Shown piece after piece: positions 54,972-63,997 of a DNA stretch of 64,000 nucleotides (positions are counted from its first letter, which is position 1; each line of letters opens with the position of its first letter). The notes beneath the pieces are model-generated. The model made no database searches, was not told the origin of the DNA, and worked only from the letters and a program-made list of their open reading frames with translations. Source of the stretch: an uncultured Fimbriimonas sp. (lineage in GTDB: Bacteria > Armatimonadota > Fimbriimonadia > Fimbriimonadales > Fimbriimonadaceae); contig CAMFIS010000001.1 of assembly GCA_945952345.1 (NCBI GenBank), positions 34,403 through 98,402 of the forward strand, read 5' to 3'. Position numbers and translations under genes: made by a program.

Positions 54972-57033
54972 CGCGCTTGGTTTGCTGAGAATACATGAGG
55001 CCAAATTCAGGCTTCTCTGCAGAAAGGCGATAGGCCAAGACAACGTTGTAATCAAGGTAGTTCGTTCCACTGTAGCGATTGAGGGTGTACTGATACCCTA
55101 CCCGCCACAGATCGGAGAATCGGTAGGATGTGTCGGCGAAAAAGCTCAAACTATCCACACCGACACCCTTTGTTGCGAAAATGCTGCTGGCAAACCGATG
55201 GTCGAAGTAGTTTAGCTGGGACGTGAATCGATGCAATCCGAGGGCTTTCTCGGTTACGCCATCGCGCGTATAGTCATAGGTAACGGTGGAGTTGAATCGC
55301 TGGCCAAACGCTTTGTAATAGCTAACGGTGGCGGAACTGGTGAATGGCGTGATGACGTTCGTGCCTGAATATTGGCCAAATGTCATGCCCGATGTGATGG
55401 TGCCGCCGTTACGATCGGTGTGGATGGGCTGCGAAAGGAATCGAAGTCGAGCGCCTGCGGCCCGACTGACTCCAGTAGCAGCGGCCTGGGAGTAGGTTGC
55501 GTTAACTCCGTAGAACATGCTCCAAGGCAGCTTGCCCAGCTTGATGGGATCCTTCTCCATCACCAAGAAATAGTCTTGGCGATTGATTCCGGGAGTGTTA
55601 TCGAAGGCACGTGTGGTTGTACCTGTGAGCGAGGTCGAGACACCGGAATCGTAGTGGCTGAGCGTCCCCGTCGAGATGAGGCTCTTGGCCCTGGGCGAGT
55701 CGAATGCAAAGGACCCGGTCGTGCTGTCGTTAAACTTCAAGAATTGACGGAGACCCAGGTCGAAGTCGTCCCGGCCGATTCCTGAGTAACGGAAGTTACC
55801 GTTACCGTTGGACTTATTCCAGTCCTGTTCGTAATCGAAGAATACGCCCCGGTTGGCGGTAAATCCACGTCCGTAGTTTTGCCCGGTGCTGAATCGAATA
55901 TCGCTCGAACCTTCATGGCCCAGTGACATGTAGAACGGATAGTTGAATCCGAACTGGTTGTTGTTCACCGAGACAAACTGCTCCGTCGGGAATTGGCTCT
56001 GCATCGACAGGGTGTCGAGGCGGAAGAGGGGCAGACTGAGCACTTTGGCTTCGCCCTGGTAGATCGTGGCCCGTTGGAACTGGATTTCCCGCCGACTGAC
56101 GAACGTAACACGCTTGGCAGTTATTCGGGCCAGAGTAAAGTCGTCGGTCTTCTCATTCTTGACCTCATCCTGGGTGGCAGCAACTCCTCCAACACGAATG
56201 GGCACATAATCGAAAATCTTGGGCGACGGCGGATTGGCAGGAAAAGCGATCCCCGCTTTACTGACTTCCATGTTCGCCAGCCGCTTTCGTGCGTGCACTG
56301 GTTCGAACTTATCATCTATTTCGTTGTACTCGTCAAACCAGAAGATTCCGCCAATGTATCGGACCCGGGCGATGGGTAAGTAGCTGACTTCGGTGATTCC
56401 GTAGCCCTTCATCGAGCGAAGCTCGAGATACAGGTCGGAAAACACATAGGTGCTTTTCCCCAGCTTGATCTTTGCGTTCTTGGCTCGAACGACTTGCAGA
56501 TCATAGATGTATTGGAGGTCGTCGGCATCGATGACGTAGTCGCGGTATTGAAATCGAACTCCCTGTTTGGGTGCGGAAGCGGTCACGATCTTCTTGGCGA
56601 AGGTGTACTCTAGCGAACTACTGGAAGCAATTTCGGTGAAGTCGTTTGCCGAGGACAACTTGGATCGGTCCGAAACGAACTCGACTTCGAGCACGGATGG
56701 GCTCGACTGAGCCGTGATGGTGTTGGCTGTGACTTTCGCTATGCCAGGAATGTTTCCCGCGACGAGAACAGCCCGAGCCACTCCGCTGGTCGTTGTTACG
56801 ATGTTTTGGCGGAAGGTACCGAGAGATGTGTTAAGAAGGACCTGAGTCCCATCGGGCACGTTGCTGCCGTCGGAGTTCCTGACGTAGAGGGTGATCGCGA
56901 TGGTGCTACGACCATCTGCAACCGCTTCATTCGGGTAGGCCTGGAGTTGGATTCCGATTGGCCCCGCGTAACTTGCGCTAGCCGCTGCTAGAGCGAGGAC
57001 TGCGATTAGTCCTCGTGAAAAACTCCTCGCCAT
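54937..57033 (-). CDS. Outer-membrane LptD/OstA-like beta-barrel protein with N-terminal Ig-like (Big_1) domain
   Basis: Signal peptide; Ig-like NEAVADGRSTIAITLYVRNSDGSNVPDGTQVLLNTSLGTF; OstA-like VIDADDLQYIYDLQVVRAKNAKIKLG; RATIYQGEAKVLSLPLFRLDTL; alternating beta-strands ending in GISRF. Confidence 0.72.
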   Translation of the reverse strand: MARSFSRGLIAVLALAAASASYAGPIGIQLQAYPNEAVADGRSTIAITLYVRNSDGSNVPDGTQVLLNTSLGTFRQNIVTTTSGVARAVLVAGNIPGIAKVTANTITAQSSPSVLEVEFVSDRSKLSSANDFTEIASSSSLEYTFAKKIVTASAPKQGVRFQYRDYVIDADDLQYIYDLQVVRAKNAKIKLGKSTYVFSDLYLELRSMKGYGITEVSYLPIARVRYIGGIFWFDEYNEIDDKFEPVHARKRLANMEVSKAGIAFPANPPSPKIFDYVPIRVGGVAATQDEVKNEKTDDFTLARITAKRVTFVSRREIQFQRATIYQGEAKVLSLPLFRLDTLSMQSQFPTEQFVSVNNNQFGFNYPFYMSLGHEGSSDIRFSTGQNYGRGFTANRGVFFDYEQDWNKSNGNGNFRYSGIGRDDFDLGLRQFLKFNDSTTGSFAFDSPRAKSLISTGTLSHYDSGVSTSLTGTTTRAFDNTPGINRQDYFLVMEKDPIKLGKLPWSMFYGVNATYSQAAATGVSRAAGARLRFLSQPIHTDRNGGTITSGMTFGQYSGTNVITPFTSSATVSYYKAFGQRFNSTVTYDYTRDGVTEKALGLHRFTSQLNYFDHRFASSIFATKGVGVDSLSFFADTSYRFSDLWRVGYQYTLNRYSGTNYLDYNVVLAYRLSAEKPEFGLMYSQQTKRVGIVLLGISRF

Positions 57034-57061
57034 CCCGCCTTATATTGTATTAGTAAAAACA

Positions 57062-57091
57062 AAAAAGCCTGCTATTTCTAGCAGGCTTTTT
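57062..57091 (-). terminator. Intrinsic (probably bidirectional) terminator
   Basis: AAAAAGCCTGC-TATTTCTA-GCAGGCTTTTT, perfect 11-bp arms with T-run on both strands; lies just after the stop of the 57108..59903 gene. Confidence 0.95.
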
Positions 57092-57107
57092 GATTTGATT
57101 TTGGCGT

Positions 57108-59903
57108 TTATCGAGTGACGATGATCGGAGTGATCTTTCGGACTCGCTCACCATTCGCGTCTTCGGCAACGATCTCAGCTCGGTACGTGCCCGGAGCTAC
57201 GGATCGGTTTGCCTGGTCGCGGAGATTCCACACCACTTCGTTCTGACCAGCTTTATCGGCTCGGCCACTGGTGAGGGTTGCCACTTGCTTGCCGCTGGCG
57301 CTGAGGATTCGGACCGTAGTGGTCGAATCTGCGCTGAGCGTGTAAGCCATTCGAATGGCGGCCATGCCAGTTCCCTTGCCCTCTGTCTGCGGGGTCACGA
57401 CAACTGCGCCGATCACTGCCTTGGCAACTGTTCCCGGTTCGATCTGAACCTTGAACGTGCGGGTCAGGTTGGCTTCAGCCGTGTAGGTGTATCCGGAGAC
57501 CTTTCGGAGGTCGCGAGTTTGGTTGGTTGCGGTGTCGACCAGCGTTACCTTGACGTTCTTAGGAATCGTCGAGAGGTTTGGCCAGGTGACAGTAACAGGT
57601 CCGTCTTCTCGAGAGTCAACCTTTACAGTGAACTCTTGTCGTCCGCCGCCTGTGTTGAGCGACTGGGCGAGGCGAGTTGCCTGTCCGTTAACCGGTTGCT
57701 CGACTGCGAGACTAAGAGCTGTCTTGAGCGGAGCCATCGGCGGTTCGTAGACTCGAAGCGACGTTGCGTTGTCCGAGCTGCTGGCGACACCAACGTAGTT
57801 CTGGGTATCTGCCGAGCTCTTGGATCGAGCTGCGAGCTGGAGACGCCATTGCTTCTCGGTCTGCTGCCAGGGCTTAGCCGTGTCCGAAGTGCTTCGAACG
57901 TTAGTCTGATAGATGACTGGATATCGGATGACCACGTCTTGCGAAGCGAATACATAAATCCAATAGCCCTTCTGGGGTTCGACACGATCTGTGGACTTCT
58001 GGATGAAGCCATAGTTCTGCGTTGCGGTATCCCAGTATGCAAGTGCGCCGCTGACAAGACCTTGCTTTACGAGGTCGGCGAAGGTGTAAGCCTGCGTCGG
58101 GTTCGTGTTGCTGGCACCAACGATTTCTCCCAGCTGGAAAGAAACGTGGTATGGGTTACCGACCAGGTTCCAGCCCGGCTTGAGCGAAATGAGCGGAGCA
58201 CCCTGAGTCGACGGCTGATAATCCGTTGGCGTTTGGGGGTTGCTCTGAAGCGTCAGGTTCGTCGTTCCCAGTTGCGAAACGATCCACTCGCTGTAGCCTC
58301 GATCTGGGCCAGTCGATACGATGTATCCCTTCTGGACTGGATCGTACGAAAATGCTTGGAAGTCCTGATCCGGTACGAGACCAAGGATGGATTCCCAAGT
58401 GGGCGAAGTGAATGTCCACGGCATGGCGACCAGATTGGCACCGGTCTGAAGGACGATCTTAGGCTGGGAGACAACCAGGATATTTCCGGTAACCGTCTTT
58501 TGCGGACCAGGGGTCGGGGTGATCTTGACCTGGTACTGCATGTTGCCTGCGCTGAAGTCATCCGTATGGACTTGGAAGTCCACGAAGCCCTGCTCGCGAG
58601 CATTGATTCGGTTAATTGTCTTCGTCGAAGCACCGACCGCGCTCATGCCGCTCGGAAGGAGCAACTGAACTTGAACGTCCTGCAAAGGAAGTTCTTGGTC
58701 AATGGTCGAGAATCCTCGGTTGTTGTCAACCCAGACTCGAATCGTAAATGGATCTTGTGCGAACGAGTTGGGGTCTGAACCGGAGAGGTTAATGACCTTC
58801 GGCGTATCGATTGCCACCGAGTAAGGCTTGCTGTACAGCGAATCGCCCCAAGTGGATCGGTAAAACGCGTTGATTGTTCGGCTAGCGCCCGAAGCAACCT
58901 GTTGGGCATTCCAGAACATGATGTAGCCATCGTCACCACCGAAGAGCACGTCAGATACTGGCTCCTGGAAGATGAAGTTCGGGAAGTCCGTCGGCTGAGC
59001 CAAGGTTGGCCATCCAAGCAAGAAGAAAGATTGACCGAGAACAAAGCTGTCCGTTTGCGTCAAGCTCTGCGTCGGATCATTTGGATCGATAACTGCATCG
59101 TTCTGTGAGTTATCGACTCGCAGACCATATCCAAGCGATTGATCCCAATTGAAATAAACCGAAGCGGGATATCCGGACGGATCGGTAGAGCGAGTCCATC
59201 GGTGCTCTGTTTGTGGTGGCTTAATTCCGGGCACCGTAACATAAGTCGGCAATCCGCTAAGAGACGGACCAGTGCCTCGACTAGATCCCGCCGTTTCACT
59301 AAAGAGAGCGACCGTCGAACCAAAACCGAGCGCGATCGTGTGGCTGTTTTGCGTATCGACGTTCGTAAGTTTCCAGTTCAGTCGCGCGGCATCTGCCACG
59401 AGATCGACGCGTAAGTCAATTTGTACGTTTCCGTTCGTGGTTCGTCCATAGAAATAGGAGTCGGACGCACCCGTAAAGGCGGTTTGGAATGCACTTGAAC
59501 CGAACAGCGTAGGCTTGTCATCTTCTCGGATGATCGCATAGGCCGACGAAGCAACAACACCAAATTTGTAGCCCCATGTAAAGCCCATATCGTCGTCAAG
59601 CGACGTCTGCATCGAACCCTGGAAGCCTGCACCAAAGCCAATACGGCCTGCCATGTTGCCAGTAATCGTCGAACCAAAACAGCCGGGAGGCATTGCCGTT
59701 GTACTGTTATAGGTGTACGTACCGCTAATTCCCATTACGGCCGCGAAGATAGGACTTTCGATGAATTCGAAACCGTAGTCAGGCGATGTTCGCGAGGGCG
59801 TTGGTCCTGCACAAACGTCTCCCCAGTCCGCACTAGCCGTCGCCGCCGACGCAGATAAAAATGCTAGAGTAAGCAGGTTAAGATTGAAACGAATCTTGCT
59901 CAT
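57108..59903 (-). CDS. Large secreted protein with FlgD-like Ig C-terminal domain
   Basis: Signal peptide; C-terminus TTTVRILSASGKQVATLTSGRADKAGQNEVVWNLRDQANRSVAPGTYRAEIVAEDANGERVRKITPIIVTR. Confidence 0.82.
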   Translation of the reverse strand: MSKIRFNLNLLTLAFLSASAATASADWGDVCAGPTPSRTSPDYGFEFIESPIFAAVMGISGTYTYNSTTAMPPGCFGSTITGNMAGRIGFGAGFQGSMQTSLDDDMGFTWGYKFGVVASSAYAIIREDDKPTLFGSSAFQTAFTGASDSYFYGRTTNGNVQIDLRVDLVADAARLNWKLTNVDTQNSHTIALGFGSTVALFSETAGSSRGTGPSLSGLPTYVTVPGIKPPQTEHRWTRSTDPSGYPASVYFNWDQSLGYGLRVDNSQNDAVIDPNDPTQSLTQTDSFVLGQSFFLLGWPTLAQPTDFPNFIFQEPVSDVLFGGDDGYIMFWNAQQVASGASRTINAFYRSTWGDSLYSKPYSVAIDTPKVINLSGSDPNSFAQDPFTIRVWVDNNRGFSTIDQELPLQDVQVQLLLPSGMSAVGASTKTINRINAREQGFVDFQVHTDDFSAGNMQYQVKITPTPGPQKTVTGNILVVSQPKIVLQTGANLVAMPWTFTSPTWESILGLVPDQDFQAFSYDPVQKGYIVSTGPDRGYSEWIVSQLGTTNLTLQSNPQTPTDYQPSTQGAPLISLKPGWNLVGNPYHVSFQLGEIVGASNTNPTQAYTFADLVKQGLVSGALAYWDTATQNYGFIQKSTDRVEPQKGYWIYVFASQDVVIRYPVIYQTNVRSTSDTAKPWQQTEKQWRLQLAARSKSSADTQNYVGVASSSDNATSLRVYEPPMAPLKTALSLAVEQPVNGQATRLAQSLNTGGGRQEFTVKVDSREDGPVTVTWPNLSTIPKNVKVTLVDTATNQTRDLRKVSGYTYTAEANLTRTFKVQIEPGTVAKAVIGAVVVTPQTEGKGTGMAAIRMAYTLSADSTTTVRILSASGKQVATLTSGRADKAGQNEVVWNLRDQANRSVAPGTYRAEIVAEDANGERVRKITPIIVTR

Positions 59904-59969
59904 AGTAAGGCTTGTTCGATAAGAAGGTCAGTCCCCGCAGAAGGTTCCCTCTGCGGGGATATTTTGTTA

Positions 59970-61937
59970 TTAGAGGGGAGGAGGTGGCGGGCTACCCGGT
60001 CGCTTCAGCTGGTTTGCAGTACTGAAGATGTACCGATCGCCGGTAAACGCGTCCTTCACCGGTCCGGGGAAGTCCAGGACGTTTCGGGCACCAATTCGCC
60101 AGTAGACCACGCTTGCGCTTCTCACCGAAGATGGCACCGAAGTGTCATTCGTCAGATCGACCGGGTCGGAAGCCAACGTGCCTTGATCTCGCTTCTGGAA
60201 CAGGACCTTCTTGTAGGTCGTTGCCGGAGTGAAGTTCAGCGTGCTCGAGATCTGAAGTTCGTATTCGAACGTCTGATCGTACTGTGGATTGACCACTGAG
60301 TTGAACGTGAACTGCTGCGAAGAAGACATCGTAGCGTTGTTTGCCGGAGCAACCAGTCCCGGAGGATTGATCGGCGTTGCGAAGCCCGTCGGTGCTCGCT
60401 CACTACCGAAGTAGCAGAGGGAAGCAGCCGTCGTACCCGTGCTAGCCGTAGTACCGGTCGATGCCGTCGTACCCGTGCTTGCCGTCGTACCCGTGCTCGC
60501 TGTCGTACCGGTCGTAAGACCGCCGGTGCTTGCCGTGGTTCCAGTGCTGGCCGTCGTACCAGTCGTAAGACCTGTCGACGCCGTCGTACCAGTGGTAAGA
60601 CCGGTCGAAGCCGTCGTACCCGTTCCGCCACCTGTCAGACCGAGGTCCGTCGAGGAGATTGCGAAGATCAACTGCACTTGGTACTGGTAAGGCCGTCCTG
60701 GGGTGATACCAACAACCGCCGTAGAGGTCTGCTGAGAAAGCCCGTTGCAGACTGTGAAGTTATTCGTACCCATGATTGAGAACGTAACATCTCTCGGAAG
60801 AGTATCGTCCAGAGCAACCGTGTTTGTACCAGCAACCGTTCGAACGACAGCGTCAACATCATTTCGGAAAACCTGCCATGACTGCTTGACTGCATTGCCT
60901 TTCGCGTATCCATTGGGCCGCCAAGAGATGCGAACCGAAGGACCGTTCGTCTGATCGTTGTACGCCTCAGCAACCGGGGTCGCGATTACGTCGCCACCGC
61001 TCTTGCTCGCAAGGAACATGACGAGACCGAGTACAAGAAGGGTCGTTACGAAGCCGCTCGGGGTCGAGTTTGCCTTCGGGCGAACAATCGTCGCACTTCC
61101 GTCCGCCTTGAATCCCGGCGCAATGCCAGGAACGTCGAAGATGGCGCGAACTTTGTCTCCGGGCTGAATACCCAACTCTTGACGAGTGATCTTGATTGTC
61201 GACTTATCAGGCTGAACTTCGATCACTTCGCCGCTGCCAACTTGCTGTCGACCACGCGTGATGATCACTTTCATGCCCATCGTAAATCCGCTTCGCGAAC
61301 CGTTGTTGATCAGAGCGTCTTTGGTGCCGGTGTTAAGAACGGTACCAATAGGCAGAGTTTGCTGGCTGATCGTATTCGCGGCCAGCGCAGCAGCCTGACT
61401 GATCGCGTCGTTGACGAGCACGTCATCCGAAACATCGTTTGCACGAACGATCGACGATGCCGAGACGGCAGCGCCGTTCACCGGCAGACCTGAAGCGGAG
61501 TCGTAGCAAACAACTCGGATCGATGCACGTGCTTGCTTACCTGCACCAGATCGAACGATCATATAATCGTTCACTTCACCGGTGACAATGGTCTGAACTT
61601 TGAGTTCAGTAGCAACGCGCAAAACGTTTTGAAGATCGGGCAAAGGTTGAGTAAGCCCCATACCTTCGATCGTTCGGGCGACAGTGTCCTGCCCCTGAAC
61701 GTCGTACTTGCCGGTCTTGGAAAGGCTGCCGGCAACCGATCGGGCGGCTTCCGCTCCGAACGTGTTCCCTGATGCGCTCTTCTTGTTGACGAAATCGACG
61801 ACCGCCCAACCAGGTAAAGCCTTGACCTGGGCATAGCCCTTAGTCGCAAGACCCAGCATCATGTATGGCAATACAAGCGCTGCAATCACGACATTACTGA
61901 TGATCTTTCCTGGCAAAGATGCGATGAACCGTCTCAC
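59970..61937 (-). CDS. CsgG-like exported/membrane protein with Thr-Gly-Ala-Ser repeat linker and fibronectin-like segments
   Basis: Signal anchor, AVVDFVNKKSASGNTFGAEAARSVAGSLSKTGKYDVQ (CsgG-like), LRVATELKVQTIVTGEVND, TM FVTTLLVLGLVMFLASK, (TTASTG)n linker. Confidence 0.75.
   Translation of the reverse strand: MRRFIASLPGKIISNVVIAALVLPYMMLGLATKGYAQVKALPGWAVVDFVNKKSASGNTFGAEAARSVAGSLSKTGKYDVQGQDTVARTIEGMGLTQPLPDLQNVLRVATELKVQTIVTGEVNDYMIVRSGAGKQARASIRVVCYDSASGLPVNGAAVSASSIVRANDVSDDVLVNDAISQAAALAANTISQQTLPIGTVLNTGTKDALINNGSRSGFTMGMKVIITRGRQQVGSGEVIEVQPDKSTIKITRQELGIQPGDKVRAIFDVPGIAPGFKADGSATIVRPKANSTPSGFVTTLLVLGLVMFLASKSGGDVIATPVAEAYNDQTNGPSVRISWRPNGYAKGNAVKQSWQVFRNDVDAVVRTVAGTNTVALDDTLPRDVTFSIMGTNNFTVCNGLSQQTSTAVVGITPGRPYQYQVQLIFAISSTDLGLTGGGTGTTASTGLTTGTTASTGLTTGTTASTGTTASTGGLTTGTTASTGTTASTGTTASTGTTASTGTTAASLCYFGSERAPTGFATPINPPGLVAPANNATMSSSQQFTFNSVVNPQYDQTFEYELQISSTLNFTPATTYKKVLFQKRDQGTLASDPVDLTNDTSVPSSVRSASVVYWRIGARNVLDFPGPVKDAFTGDRYIFSTANQLKRPGSPPPPPL
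60426..60627 (-). repeat. In-frame tandem repeat, about 18-nt unit encoding TTASTG/LTTG
   Basis: Repeated gccgtcgtacccgtgct units on the + strand; encodes GTTASTGLTTGTTASTG... within 59970..61937. Confidence 0.9.
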
Positions 61938-62140
61938 TGTGACGTCTCCTCCATAGCTGACTCGAATCTGCGGGTACTCACCTCGACAGATAGAACAACA
62001 TTATATGCCGAAAAATAGTATTTCGGCTGTGCCGTTTCTACCAAAGCGTTACCCATTTCCCTCATTTTGGATTCCCGTCACTTTTTGCAGGCAAAAACCC
62101 TCCCTCGGTGACAGGTCGCTGGATTATATCATGAAAAGTG

Positions 62141-62695
62141 TCAGGAATCTACAAGGGAAATCGACCATCTTTTCGCTTCTTGCAACAAACTTTCGTAGGT
62201 TTCATTCCTTCCACCCTCAGTCGAGATCACGGCGTCTGCAAAGGAAAGGCCTACTTTTGAACCTAATTGCCAACCGAACTGGGCAAACTTAGCTTCGTCG
62301 CCATAGCGCTCTTTGAGCCGTTTCGTTTGCGTTTCACGACTACAGAATGCAACCCAAATTGCATCAAAAGAGGCATGCATGCATGTCTCGAAAAGCAGTG
62401 GAATCTCTACCACAACCGCCGATGAGCGCTCGATTTCTGCCTGAACCGCAGGGTGAAAGATGTGGTTGACCGCACGACGATCTTCGTCGCTTGACCCTAG
62501 TAGGGCCTTAATGGTGGCTGGGCTTAGCGGCTCGGTCGTCGAGAAGCGACTCTGAATCTCCCGTTGAATGTTCGGAGACCACAAAAGATCCTGCGCAACG
62601 GCATCAGCACTCAGGCATTGCACGCCCAGTTCGCGCAGGTAACGCAGGATCGTGGATTTGCCCGACGCGATACCACCCGTGAGAGCAATTCGCAT
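62141..62695 (-). CDS. coaE: Dephospho-CoA kinase
   Basis: MRIALTGGIASGKSTILRYLRELGVQCLSADAVAQDLL P-loop and CoaE motifs; VEIPLLFE. Confidence 0.95.
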   Translation of the reverse strand: MRIALTGGIASGKSTILRYLRELGVQCLSADAVAQDLLWSPNIQREIQSRFSTTEPLSPATIKALLGSSDEDRRAVNHIFHPAVQAEIERSSAVVVEIPLLFETCMHASFDAIWVAFCSRETQTKRLKERYGDEAKFAQFGWQLGSKVGLSFADAVISTEGGRNETYESLLQEAKRWSISLVDS

Positions 62696-62734
62696 ATTGC
62701 TCTATAGCATGGCTGGTTTCGCGTCGGTAAGGTG

Positions 62735-63997
62735 TTATTCCTCGTCGGAATTCTTGAGAAGACCCTTGAGCATCCCAAGACGCTCTCCGATCGTAGCACC
62801 ACCAGTCGCGGTGCCTCGGCGAGAATCGTCTCCGTCGTCCTCGCGGCGACGCCGACCGCTCTTGGCGCCCATGCCCGTTCGCGGCTTGCGATATTCTTCT
62901 TCCGAGAAGTTCCCACCCTGCGGACGAATATCGCCCGAGTTGAGGGCTCGCATCGAAAGAACCATTCGTCGCTCGTCGGCTCGAAGGTCGATGACTTGAA
63001 TCTCGACATCCTGCCCCTCTTCCACGACTTCCTGGGGCTTCTTGATTCGACGGAAGCTCATTTCGCTCAGCGGAAGGAACGCCTCAGCGCCTTCTTCCAG
63101 CTTCACAAATGCACCAGCCGGAACCAACCGACCAATCTTCACGGTCATCTTCTGACCGATCTTGTAATTCTGCTTGATCAGATTCCACGGATCTGGAAGT
63201 ACCTGCCGGTGTCCCAGGGAAATCTTGCCCGCATTTTGGTCGAGGCGAAGAACCATGACCGGAATCTCTTGACCTTCCTTAAAGATCTCCTTTGGATGGC
63301 TGATTCGCGCCCAGCTCATTTCGGAAATGTGCAGGAGGCCGTCGACTCCACCAAGATCGATGAATGCGCCGTAGTCCGTCAATCGTCGCACGGTACCGGT
63401 GAGGGTATCGCCAACCTTAATGTTCTTAAAGATTTCGCCCTTGGCTTCGGTTCGAGTTTCCTCTTCGGCAAGCTTGTTCGATAGAACAACCTTCTTCCGA
63501 TCTCGCTCTAGCTCGATAACCTTAAGCTGAAGAGTCTGACCGACAAACTTGTCGATGTTTCGAAGCTTGCCATTACCAACGTGGGTTGCCGGAACAAATC
63601 CGCGCACACCTACGTCGACCACCAGGCCACCCTTCACCCGATCGACAACCATCGCATTGATCGACGACTTATCTTCGAAGGCCGAGATAATTCGGTCCCA
63701 TTGCTCTTCGAATTCGGCTCGCTTTCGTGAAACTGTTGCATTGCCTTCCGATCCGGTCGGGTTCAAAACCACAACCTGAAGCTTGTCGCCCGGCTGGACA
63801 TGGCCAATCGCGGTGGAAAGACTTTGCTCGCTCAACTCGTTGAGCGGGATAACGCCTTCTGCCTTCGTGCCCAAGTCGACAAAAACTCGATCGTTTTCGA
63901 CGTGAATAACCGTCGCTTCGATTCGATCGCCCTTGCTCAATCGCTTGTATGAGGCGTCTGCGCTTTGGTCAGCATCGCTACCGCTTAGTGCGTTCAT
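62735..63997 (-). CDS. rpsA: 30S ribosomal protein S1 (four S1 domains)
   Basis: S1 repeats GDRIEATVIHVENDRVFVDLGTKAEGVIPLNE, VKGGLVVDVGVRGFVPATHV, GTVRRLTDYGAFIDLGGVDGLLHISEMSW, LVPAGAFVKLEEGAEAFLPLSEMSF. Confidence 0.92.
   Translation of the reverse strand: MNALSGSDADQSADASYKRLSKGDRIEATVIHVENDRVFVDLGTKAEGVIPLNELSEQSLSTAIGHVQPGDKLQVVVLNPTGSEGNATVSRKRAEFEEQWDRIISAFEDKSSINAMVVDRVKGGLVVDVGVRGFVPATHVGNGKLRNIDKFVGQTLQLKVIELERDRKKVVLSNKLAEEETRTEAKGEIFKNIKVGDTLTGTVRRLTDYGAFIDLGGVDGLLHISEMSWARISHPKEIFKEGQEIPVMVLRLDQNAGKISLGHRQVLPDPWNLIKQNYKIGQKMTVKIGRLVPAGAFVKLEEGAEAFLPLSEMSFRRIKKPQEVVEEGQDVEIQVIDLRADERRMVLSMRALNSGDIRPQGGNFSEEEYRKPRTGMGAKSGRRRREDDGDDSRRGTATGGATIGERLGMLKGLLKNSDEE

Noticed and set aside
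57285-58778. 497-aa + strand ORF
   Set aside because: Antisense to the FlgD-tailed gene, composition atypical, no domain; the minus-strand frame has a signal peptide and recognisable C-terminal domain
60426-60627. Possible CRISPR array
   Set aside because: 18-nt units are contiguous, coding in-frame and without unique spacers; no cas genes
60439-60690. Antisense ORF on + strand with MLAVVPVDAVVPVLAVVPV repeats
   Set aside because: Reverse-frame reading of the TTASTG repeat tract inside a convincing gene; low complexity, no independent signal
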